Positions 17,101 to 22,371 of a stretch of 59,734 bases of DNA are shown one piece after another. Under the pieces are notes generated by a model. That model was not told the DNA's origin. It did not search any database and worked only from the letters and a program-made list of their open reading frames with translations. Origin of the DNA: a virus; the IMG/VR virus record IMGVR_UViG_3300032676_000325, positions 1 through 59,734 of that record, one strand, 5' to 3'. Each line of letters opens with the position of its first letter. Position 1 is the first letter of the stretch. Both the position numbers and the translations under genes were made by a program.

Positions 17101-17749
17101 CTGTTTGGCTGGCATAGCTGTCACGCCACTCATCTTGCAGTTCTTCTTCGGCAGCTTCGCGGGCACGTTCGTATTCGCGACTGTCTGCTTCTTCTATCTG
17201 TTCATCAATCCAGCGATCCATCCATAGTAATGTTAATTCACGTACACGTTCTTCTATAGCGGCATCATCGTCGGGTAATAACTCACCTAATTCTTTCTTA
17301 GCATCTGCGACAAAATCATCGTATTGATTGTTGCTGGCATCGCGAGCATCATCCTGTAGATTCTCGCGAGTTTTCTTAATTACTTCGTCGTAGTTTTCGT
17401 CTACGTAGTTCTGTGAGCCTTCATATTGCCATTCTAAATATTCGTTATATAATTGGCTACGGGCACGTTCGGCATCACTACGACCCATACTGCTGAATTC
17501 ACCATTACGGAAGAAGTTAATAATTTCGTCAATGTCGTAGGCGCTTTCGTTGGCGTCCCAGTCGTATTCCCATTCAGGCTCATCATCACCTGATGATGCA
17601 TTTGGCACGCACATTTCAAACTCAATACCCATTAGCATGCCTTCTGCTTCTGGACTATTGGCGAATTTTTCAAGGCTACTAGGACTCATTGATACTTCAT
17701 CAATGATCTCTGCTTCTCTTAAGGCTTGTTTAATTTGACTATAACGCAT
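14177..17749 (-). CDS. Large amidoligase-like protein with interleaved C-terminal repeats
   Basis: 1190 aa. Residues 38-450 match the COOH-NH2 amidoligase pattern (GCS/ATP-grasp-like fold): MGIEFEMC at 40-47, PDGSID at 293-298, LEFISPAMPLKDG at 306-318, TGLHMNISVP at 340-349 and KYVEFRGPGG at 435-444. A long acidic helical insert fills 60-280. The C-terminal half holds six related helical repeats (about 600-655, 661-719, 728-789, 861-917, 927-986, 1002-1063; core LPxxWxxW...LRRRQ) and three copies of a small alpha/beta unit (535-585, 803-851, 1127-1173). Amidoligases join carboxyl and amino groups, for example in peptide tags. The N-terminus MRYSQIKQALREAE resembles a capsid targeting peptide. 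A late octamer lies 6 bases before ATG. Confidence 0.75.
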   Translation of the reverse strand: MRYSQIKQALREAEIIDEVSMSPSSLEKFANSPEAEGMLMGIEFEMCVPNASSGDDEPEWEYDWDANESAYDIDEIINFFRNGEFSSMGRSDAERARSQLYNEYLEWQYEGSQNYVDENYDEVIKKTRENLQDDARDASNNQYDDFVADAKKELGELLPDDDAAIEERVRELTLLWMDRWIDEQIEEADSREYERAREAAEEELQDEWRDSYASQTDWLESIGVDDMQDAHRYWDLDWPHMYDANYRDEGSADVDQVAEAFTDGTGFPARGYSNYHSGSRSQQQEQGYFIIEPDGSIDADSDDAGLEFISPAMPLKDGIEMLKKVQAWAKSEGCYTNKSTGLHMNISVPNMTIESLDYVKLALFLGDEHVLSEFGRTYNSYCKSAMKIVKEKIQQNPENATALLNKMKEHLGAAASKLVHSGVTQKYTSINTKDKYVEFRGPGGDYLDQDLTKLTGTALRLAQALRIATDDNAYKQEYAKKLYKLVSPNEGDWTDPNNSVSLFSRYAMGQINKDELVSNVRQAQTARKEKKGEEQQYWVMNKDGTGGKQMVFAQSVTDAIIKGGKQLGMKREDSISKLKAEPFERTPPGPSPTKPAPESLTGGWINWIKDKAPTADANELFRIEQELKAGNFSYLDDESTQYLLDYINELIEFRKESSTQIPDSVPEGWKSWVEDTLPNVTLAIANEVRQRIKDGRDGLDQAANVWIIQQIDNELRRRQNARNTAGPMPDTLPTPWQRWARDIAPRALDSDLRETKRRLQSGSYAGAGLTDDDTNYLLNLIDDIIANRQATNNDGSDSADEMTRWRVSSASGSSVYVDAVTPRQAKLAAVDLFAREHGLNVDANDLVAIAATQGSGAVHAIPQQWRNWVDTLPNRRTEVIADFRRQIEQGEHNPSLESQQQRDAVIRAIDDELRRRQDAGETGPRELFDSLPEGTRSWLERVGEHHDLELRQALDHIEAGRGIGSGLYSNQVAFVKTAIETELRRRSNNDAVDNDDTTRNPVFDTLPQHWKDYIANDLSYSADMHLINMLRNLSREDAGRNLTLTDQQLAYIRILLKRQLRANGINPDDDAPTNTFADDADERERMRREREQISQDMRSHDDEDINDLMGSESDEEAPQGVDPEHSEWEIYNPATGQVVSRVRQGDVVYAVRKAREHEQDLGLATGALDIRAINQTNESINLLRKLAGLL
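14561..15952 (-). repeat. Six degenerate protein repeats in the amidoligase C-terminal half
   Basis: Units of about 57-62 residues share a core of LP-x-x-W-x-x-W, an acidic turn, a helix and a final ELRRRQ-type helix. They are diverged at DNA level, so the duplication is old. Two small W-x-V type units are inserted before and within the array and a third follows it. Confidence 0.65.
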
Positions 17750-17755
17750 ATTAAG

Positions 17756-17763
17756 TATTTATC
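17756..17763 (-). promoter_or_regulatory. T4-type late octamer 6 bases from the amidoligase ATG
   Basis: The minus strand reads GATAAATA, CTTAAT, ATG (17749). The predicted transcription start falls within one base of the start codon, and there is no Shine-Dalgarno. Confidence 0.5.
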
Positions 17764-17779
17764 GCTTGTTTTATCTTGC

Positions 17780-17890
17780 TCACTTTTGGCATCCCTCCAG
17801 GCCAGCAGCCGGCCACACCGTACCGTTACGAATAACGGGTCCTAAGGTGGTGTTCTTTACGACAGTATTACAGTAAAAACAACGGCCCAT
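17780..17890 (-). CDS. Possible small CxxC protein (36 aa)
   Basis: ATG 17888-17890 to TGA 17780-17782. The peptide starts MGRCFYCNTVV and ends AAGLEGCQK, with C4, C7 and C34. A CxxC pair this close to the start suggests a metal or redox site. The stretch is clearly more GC-rich than its surroundings. It begins inside the 32-aa membrane ORF in another frame and has only a weak ribosome site, so it may be spurious or the remnant of a longer zinc-ribbon gene. Confidence 0.35.
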   Translation of the reverse strand: MGRCFYCNTVVKNTTLGPVIRNGTVWPAAGLEGCQK

Positions 17891-17955
17891 GACCAAGCAA
17901 CAAGTCCAACTACTATGGTTAGGGGTAAGTTTTCAAATGTAAAATATTCTTTCAT
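17857..17955 (-). CDS. Small single-span membrane protein (32 aa)
   Basis: ATG 17953-17955 forms an ATGA overlap with the stop of the 158-aa gene; TAA is at 17857-17859. After MKEYFTFENLP the rest, LTIVVGLVAWSWAVVFTVILS, is one hydrophobic helix, so it should span the inner membrane. Tight coupling to the upstream gene supports translation. No function is known. Confidence 0.55.
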   Translation of the reverse strand: MKEYFTFENLPLTIVVGLVAWSWAVVFTVILS

Positions 17956-18428
17956 AGATATCCTACCCAAGCAGGACCTTTATATCCTTGTGGGTACGCT
18001 TGTAAGTGTTGTATAGTTCTATGCCAGCCTTCTGCTAAATCGTATCCCTGTGCTGTTTTGAATACAATAATAGGTTCTTTGCTTACACCCTGTGTTTGTA
18101 TCATTGCCTGTTGTGTAGCGTGACGTTCAGCATCTTTAGGAACACCGTAAGGGTTAGCACTTCCGCCTGCACGAAGTTTAATACGTTGTTGTGTTTCTGG
18201 TGTAAAAATGTCTAAGGTAATTGATAATGTTTCTAAACGCCATTGACGAACTGGATAATCTTTTTTAATACCCTGCATCCAATCTGCCAACTCTGCTGAA
18301 TCAGTGATGCCTTTGGCATTTTTATATAACCAATCATTTACTACATACGGTGGCCATGTAGGAAATTGTTGCTGTAGATAATCTTGCAGCCTGTTTCTTA
18401 ACTCAGTTATGAATTCTTTTGATCTCAT
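17952..18428 (-). CDS. Phage protein with ParB-like C-terminal motif and capsid-targeting-type N-terminus
   Basis: 158 aa. It begins MRSKEFITE, the peptide shared with several neighbours and similar to the T4 capsid targeting sequence; I-T-E would be a gp21-type cleavage site. The C-terminal part KEPIIVFKTAQGYDLAEGWH followed by a helix resembles ParB/sulfiredoxin-like folds (a strand, then EGxHR). No nuclease signature beyond that is visible. It is joined to the next genes by a TAATG junction upstream and ATGA downstream. It may be packed in the head; that rests on the N-terminal peptide only. Confidence 0.7.
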   Translation of the reverse strand: MRSKEFITELRNRLQDYLQQQFPTWPPYVVNDWLYKNAKGITDSAELADWMQGIKKDYPVRQWRLETLSITLDIFTPETQQRIKLRAGGSANPYGVPKDAERHATQQAMIQTQGVSKEPIIVFKTAQGYDLAEGWHRTIQHLQAYPQGYKGPAWVGYL

Positions 18429-19336
18429 TAGCAGTTCCAGCGACGGCGTGCTTTACAAATTGCCTTATCTGGAGTTTTGGCACAGCTGATATTGTGCATT
18501 TTCATCTGTCCCTTGCTACGTGAGCAGTAGCTCTTACGGCGTTTGCTGGCTTTGCTACCTTTTTTAAGTTTGCTAGGTTTAGTGGTAACGGCTGTTTTTA
18601 ATTTGCTACCAGGATGTTCACGACGATAAGCATTGACAGCTTTCTTACTCATGCCGTCAGTTTTGTCTTTCTTGTTGACCTTTTGCCAATCTTCATTCAC
18701 TGGTTCCTGTGTAACAGCAAATACATATAGTTCATCATCTGACAATGATTCTAAATCTTCCCAAACAACTTCACTATCAACATTATTCTTAGCGGCAATA
18801 TGCTCAACTATTGTTTCGATCATGTCAAACTCTAGATCTAGTTCTTCGTTTATACCTGCTTTTTTCTTTTTAGCAATAGCAATAGCAGCCTGTTGTGCAG
18901 CATTAGCGGCTTCATCTACAGTAGATTCGCTGAGATCAAATTTTGCGTCGTTGACCCAACTTGTTACATTAGCAGCATATTGTGCTAAGATTTGCGGATC
19001 AACATTTTGTGCTAAGTAATCTTCAAATTCTAAGTCGCCTAATCCTAAAGTATCTTCGTAATAATCATTCCACGCATGACCGATTTCACTGTCCCAACGA
19101 TCTAACCATTCATATCCATCATCATCACCTATTCTTGCAATTCGCCATACACCCTTGGCAACTTTTCTTGCATTTTTTGTTGTTTGAGATTGGATATCTT
19201 CTTCTACGCTTTCATTTGGCACACAGTTATTAACACGAACGCCACCTTTGATCTTAGTGCCTTCTTTGTGTTTACCTTTCCAGCATTTTGGATCTAGACG
19301 TTGTTTTACTTCAGCTAAAAATTCAATTGCTCTCAT
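18428..19336 (-). CDS. Internal head protein-like, with basic Cys-rich C-terminal module
   Basis: 302 aa. It begins MRAIEFLAE (L-A-E possible cleavage site). Next comes a short Cys module CWKGKHKEGTKIKGGVRVNN with a paired NNC (residues 18-40), found widely in marine T4-like phages. The middle is acidic and helical. The last 60 residues are very basic with conserved Cys (KRRKSYCSRSKGQMKM, SCAKTP, ARRRWNC), a module I recall from phage proteins annotated as DUF6321. The basic tail could bind DNA. Modular build and targeting peptide suggest a capsid-internal protein; the function is unproved. Confidence 0.7.
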   Translation of the reverse strand: MRAIEFLAEVKQRLDPKCWKGKHKEGTKIKGGVRVNNCVPNESVEEDIQSQTTKNARKVAKGVWRIARIGDDDGYEWLDRWDSEIGHAWNDYYEDTLGLGDLEFEDYLAQNVDPQILAQYAANVTSWVNDAKFDLSESTVDEAANAAQQAAIAIAKKKKAGINEELDLEFDMIETIVEHIAAKNNVDSEVVWEDLESLSDDELYVFAVTQEPVNEDWQKVNKKDKTDGMSKKAVNAYRREHPGSKLKTAVTTKPSKLKKGSKASKRRKSYCSRSKGQMKMHNISCAKTPDKAICKARRRWNC

Positions 19337-19527
19337 TTCTTTTTCCCCGATTTCATATTAGCACACCAATGTGCCATGCGTTGCTTTTCGCCTGTACTAT
19401 GTGCGGCTATACTACGTAATTTACTCACTGACTGTTTACAGTTAACACCACTGCGTTTGGCTAGACCTTTACGTCCTGGTTTCTTGCCATCAGCAAAATT
19501 TTCTATGATAAATTCGTTAGCTCGCAT
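19333..19527 (-). CDS. Small basic protein with capsid-targeting-type N-terminus
   Basis: 64 aa. It begins MRANEFIIE (I-I-E possible protease site). The rest is a basic Cys module with KPGRKGLAKRSGVNCKQSV and GEKQRMAHWCANMKSGKKK, a unit common in T4-like phage genomes. Net charge is strongly positive, which would suit DNA binding inside a capsid. It overlaps the next gene by ATGA. An octamer GGTAAATA lies nine bases before the ATG. Confidence 0.7.
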   Translation of the reverse strand: MRANEFIIENFADGKKPGRKGLAKRSGVNCKQSVSKLRSIAAHSTGEKQRMAHWCANMKSGKKK

Positions 19528-19536
19528 AATTTATTC

Positions 19537-19544
19537 TATTTACC
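19537..19544 (-). promoter_or_regulatory. T4-type late octamer near the ATG of the 64-aa gene
   Basis: The minus strand reads GGTAAATA, nine bases, ATG. The leader would be about 3-4 bases, too short for a Shine-Dalgarno. Confidence 0.4.
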
Positions 19545-19546
19545 AT

Positions 19547-19891
19547 TTAGTTTAATTCTATAACTGGCATATTTAATCTTCTAGCGCCAGGCTCCTCTCG
19601 CATAACAGTGTTGATAGATAATACTTTATTATTGTTTCTGTCGGAAAAATACATACATCCAAGATCGATCCATGTTTGGTTATCACGTAGTCGAAATTTA
19701 CCTTGGTCTAATACAGTTTCTAATTTATCATTCATATTAGGTGATACTACCATGTCTAGCATTCTAATAACATAGTGCCATGGAATTCCACGTTCTTGCG
19801 CACGATCTTGTACATGCTCACTGACTCTCAAAATTAGATTGCCTAATTTGCGTCTTATTAAAGATTCTATTGCAAATTCTTTTACTCTCAT
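19547..19891 (-). CDS. Hypothetical protein with capsid-targeting-type N-terminus
   Basis: 114 aa. It begins MRVKEFAIE, matching the shared N-terminal peptide. The remainder, with SEHVQDRAQERGIPWHYV, then a helix, FRLRDNQTW and strands ending VLSINTVMR, has the helix-then-beta layout and AxxRGI motif of small DUF4258/RelE-like folds. It is therefore a possible mRNA- or tRNA-interfering protein, but catalytic residues cannot be assigned. It overlaps the nucleotidyltransferase-like gene by ATGA. Confidence 0.6.
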   Translation of the reverse strand: MRVKEFAIESLIRRKLGNLILRVSEHVQDRAQERGIPWHYVIRMLDMVVSPNMNDKLETVLDQGKFRLRDNQTWIDLGCMYFSDRNNNKVLSINTVMREEPGARRLNMPVIELN

Positions 19892-20607
19892 ACTATAAAA
19901 TTCCTAAACCAATCAGCACTGCCTTCACTTACCTGTTTCGACTCGGGTAGTTTAACACCTTCTTTACCTAGTGTTTCACGTGCATCTGCTACTAATTCTT
20001 CGTAATCTGAACGAGGTTTAATTTTGTGTATGATTGTATCTACACTGGCTAAATCTTGTGCTGTACCAGTAAATAGTATCTCTGCAATTTCTTTAGGATT
20101 CCTAGTAATAGTTTCGTTGGTTTCTCTATTAACTAATCCATTTTTATACGACCATTTAAGTCCGCGTGCTTTGGCAATACTGGCCAGCAGTACATGTCGA
20201 TGCATACCCTTATACGAGCTACCCTCTGGACTTCCCGTCATGCTAAATTTCTGCCAATCTGGCTCACCAAACATAAAGTCTGTTTGTACATACCCATTCT
20301 TAGGGTTACCTAGGATAGGAGTTTTTACATGTACATTATCTCCCGACTTCTTAATATCAGATTGATTTATACCACGGGATAAGAGCTGTTGAACTAATAC
20401 ATCTTTGGAAATTTTATTAATATCAACTGCTAGGTCTAGGTCACCTGATGTTTCTTTATATCCGGTTGATCCTAGCATGTTGTCTACTAGATTAAGACCG
20501 GTAATTTTTTCTAACCATTGTACAGTAGGGACAACATCATCTCGTCTAATGCGTTGAGTAGCTGATGTATTATCTGCGTTCTTGAAAACGTTACCACCCA
20601 TATGCAT
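19888..20607 (-). CDS. Nucleotidyltransferase-superfamily protein
   Basis: 239 aa from ATG 20607; ATG at 20601 (MGGNVFKNADN) is an equally good start. The pol-beta-type signature is clear: LGSTGYKETSGDLDLAVD at residues 45-62 holds the GS helix turn and the DxD pair (D56, D58). A third acidic residue is probably in VQTDFMFG. Family members transfer nucleotides to proteins, RNA or antibiotics; the phage substrate is unknown. It overlaps the HAD gene upstream by 17 bp and the next gene by ATGA. Its neighbours carry capsid-targeting-type peptides but this one does not. Confidence 0.75.
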   Translation of the reverse strand: MHMGGNVFKNADNTSATQRIRRDDVVPTVQWLEKITGLNLVDNMLGSTGYKETSGDLDLAVDINKISKDVLVQQLLSRGINQSDIKKSGDNVHVKTPILGNPKNGYVQTDFMFGEPDWQKFSMTGSPEGSSYKGMHRHVLLASIAKARGLKWSYKNGLVNRETNETITRNPKEIAEILFTGTAQDLASVDTIIHKIKPRSDYEELVADARETLGKEGVKLPESKQVSEGSADWFRNFIV

Positions 20608-21130
20608 GCTCCAATCCTTGTACTACTGTATTTAAGCTATCTTCGTCAGCTTGGTATTTGATACCAATACCACCTTGAGAGATCCATTTGTTAATATTAG
20701 TGCCTCGATCATCAATTAAGATATTTGGGCTACCGTCTGCATTTACTGCATATTTCTCTTTGGTGCTGGTAATGACGATATCAGCTGGTTGTGGACTTAG
20801 TTGTTTACTAATCCATACACGTTTCCAATGTTCACTGTTTTTAAAATCACCACGTAGGGGACTTGAGCAAATACAGTATTCCGGCACATAGCTTAAGACT
20901 AATTGTACTAGACTATCTGCTGTGTCAAATTTAGGTAAACGTGCAAAGAAATCAGTGCCTACCATTTTGTTCAGAGTAGGGTCTTGCTTTGCTGGAGGAA
21001 TATCTCGGTATTTTCCGCTTGGAATACCTGCTAATTTGGCATATTCTGCAAAAAAATCAGCCAAAACACCGTCTAAATCTAGATAAATTTTAGTCTCTGG
21101 TGTTGCTTTAATTAACTCATTTGCTCTCAT
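20591..21130 (-). CDS. HAD-family phosphatase, 5'(3')-nucleotidase-like
   Basis: 179 aa. HAD motif I is IYLDLDGVLADFF (D18 nucleophile, D20). Motif II is CICSSPLRGD, and a lysine in TSTKEKYA precedes motif IV LIDDRGTNINKW. The size and motif order match 5'(3')-deoxyribonucleotidases, which remove phosphate from nucleotides. It begins MRANELIKATPE, a variant of the shared targeting-type peptide, which is unusual on an enzyme. A GATAAATA octamer ends 6 bases before the ATG and no ribosome site is seen. Confidence 0.8.
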   Translation of the reverse strand: MRANELIKATPETKIYLDLDGVLADFFAEYAKLAGIPSGKYRDIPPAKQDPTLNKMVGTDFFARLPKFDTADSLVQLVLSYVPEYCICSSPLRGDFKNSEHWKRVWISKQLSPQPADIVITSTKEKYAVNADGSPNILIDDRGTNINKWISQGGIGIKYQADEDSLNTVVQGLEHAYGW

Positions 21131-21136
21131 AATTTA

Positions 21137-21144
21137 TATTTATC
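21137..21144 (-). promoter_or_regulatory. T4-type late octamer 6 bases from the HAD gene ATG
   Basis: The minus strand reads GATAAATA, TAAATT, ATG (21130). This predicts a leaderless or near-leaderless mRNA. It is back-to-back with the plus-strand octamer at 21158. Confidence 0.5.
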
Positions 21145-21157
21145 CGTATATATGCTT

Positions 21158-21165
21158 ACTAAATA
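21158..21165 (+). promoter_or_regulatory. T4-type late octamer 5 bases from the desaturase ATG
   Basis: The plus strand reads ACTAAATA, CCGTT, ATG (21171). T4 spacing puts the transcription start on the A of ATG. Confidence 0.5.
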
Positions 21166-21170
21166 CCGTT

Positions 21171-22343
21171 ATGTTACACTCTTCTGAACTAAAAGTCAAT
21201 CTATCCGATTACGAGAATTTCTTAATATGGTTTAATCAATCTAACTACGTAACTGCTAAGTCATTAGATGAATGTACTCGATGGGAAATACGAGAAGCAT
21301 TATCTTATTATTTCTTTAATTTAAGTATTAGCAGTGAATTAATGTCAATAATAGATTCTATTAGATTTGATAATAGTTTAGGATGGGCTACATTGTCATT
21401 GGTTGACGAAGCAAAAATACAATATAAACTACGTCAGTTAGGGTATGAATTAACCTGTGTTGACCAATGGCCTACTACTGTAAATGAATTTAAACTTATA
21501 ATTGAAGATTACAGTCCCTCAAAACTTATAAAAAATAAAATACAAATAGTTCCTATAGTTGCACAAAAGATTGTAAGTAAACTGTCACAGACATTTGTGG
21601 TTAAATTTGGTTATTTAATCTTTTGTCTAGTAATGTTAGGATATTATCATGATTGGATAATGTTAGCACAAGGAGCACTGTTTGGATATCTGATGTGGGC
21701 TTGGGTTGAATTTGCTGATCATGATTATATGGAACATAGATATGTAGTACCAAAAAACAAAGTAATAAAACATTTTGTTGAGTATCTTTGTTATATTTTT
21801 ATGCCAGCGACCTATGCTAATAAAATAGAATCTATTAGATTACACACATATCATCACATCTATTGGAAGGGTGAAAAAGACAAATATACGCAAAGTATTA
21901 ATGATATTCCTGTGCCGGGGTTTTTTAATCCCCCATTGTTTACTAAACCAAATGCAAAAAATATGCAACGATTACTTAATGAATATCCCGAGTTTCCATA
22001 TATTGTTAAATATTTTAGAGAAATTGAAATATTAATATCGTTAATTGTTATAGCAACCTTGGGATTTAAATTTTATTTCTTTTTCTTTTTAATACCTATA
22101 TTAATTCGGCCACCTCTGCAAGCACAACATGATTTTTGGCTTACTAATCTAGGTGAACGTGATCATTATCTATTATTTCCGCTGGCATTAAATCAAGCAT
22201 GGCATGTTACGCATCACAATAATTTTAGAATAGTACCTAAAACTTGGAGCGAAGTGTTTAACGGACCATGGTGGGTTAAGTATGTTAATCCTCAATACTA
22301 CTTTGGTCGCCTTTTCTTCAAACTCAGATACAGAGACAAATAA
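21171..22343 (+). CDS. Fatty acid desaturase-like protein with an extra N-terminal module
   Basis: 390 aa. Residues 140-390 form a membrane desaturase-like domain with hydrophobic helices near 145-180 and 285-312 and histidine clusters HDYMEH (184-189), HTYHH (225-229) and HVTHH (345-349). Residues 1-115 are a soluble module with RWEIREALSYYF (37-48), DEAKIQYKLRQLGYELTC (79-96) and WPTT (100-103). That pattern recurs at the C-termini of the three sulfotransferase-like genes at 40043, 42429 and 44832. The fusion is unusual. The gene stands alone on the plus strand and ends in a strong terminator. Substrate could be an acyl chain or a related lipid. Confidence 0.85.
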   Translation: MLHSSELKVNLSDYENFLIWFNQSNYVTAKSLDECTRWEIREALSYYFFNLSISSELMSIIDSIRFDNSLGWATLSLVDEAKIQYKLRQLGYELTCVDQWPTTVNEFKLIIEDYSPSKLIKNKIQIVPIVAQKIVSKLSQTFVVKFGYLIFCLVMLGYYHDWIMLAQGALFGYLMWAWVEFADHDYMEHRYVVPKNKVIKHFVEYLCYIFMPATYANKIESIRLHTYHHIYWKGEKDKYTQSINDIPVPGFFNPPLFTKPNAKNMQRLLNEYPEFPYIVKYFREIEILISLIVIATLGFKFYFFFFLIPILIRPPLQAQHDFWLTNLGERDHYLLFPLALNQAWHVTHHNNFRIVPKTWSEVFNGPWWVKYVNPQYYFGRLFFKLRYRDK

Positions 22344-22365
22344 AAACCGCCCTTTCGAGCGGTTT
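22344..22365. terminator. Bidirectional hairpin terminator
   Basis: AAACCGC, 8-base loop, GCGGTTT, directly after the desaturase stop and 7 bases from the convergent adhesin stop. A-rich and T-rich flanks allow use on both strands. Confidence 0.8.
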
Positions 22366-22371
22366 ATTAAA

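Noticed and set aside
17750-17860. Possible tRNA in the GC-rich gap
   Set aside because: No cloverleaf with T-arm GTTCxAxxC and acceptor stem can be drawn; the GC-rich part is better explained by a small ORF.
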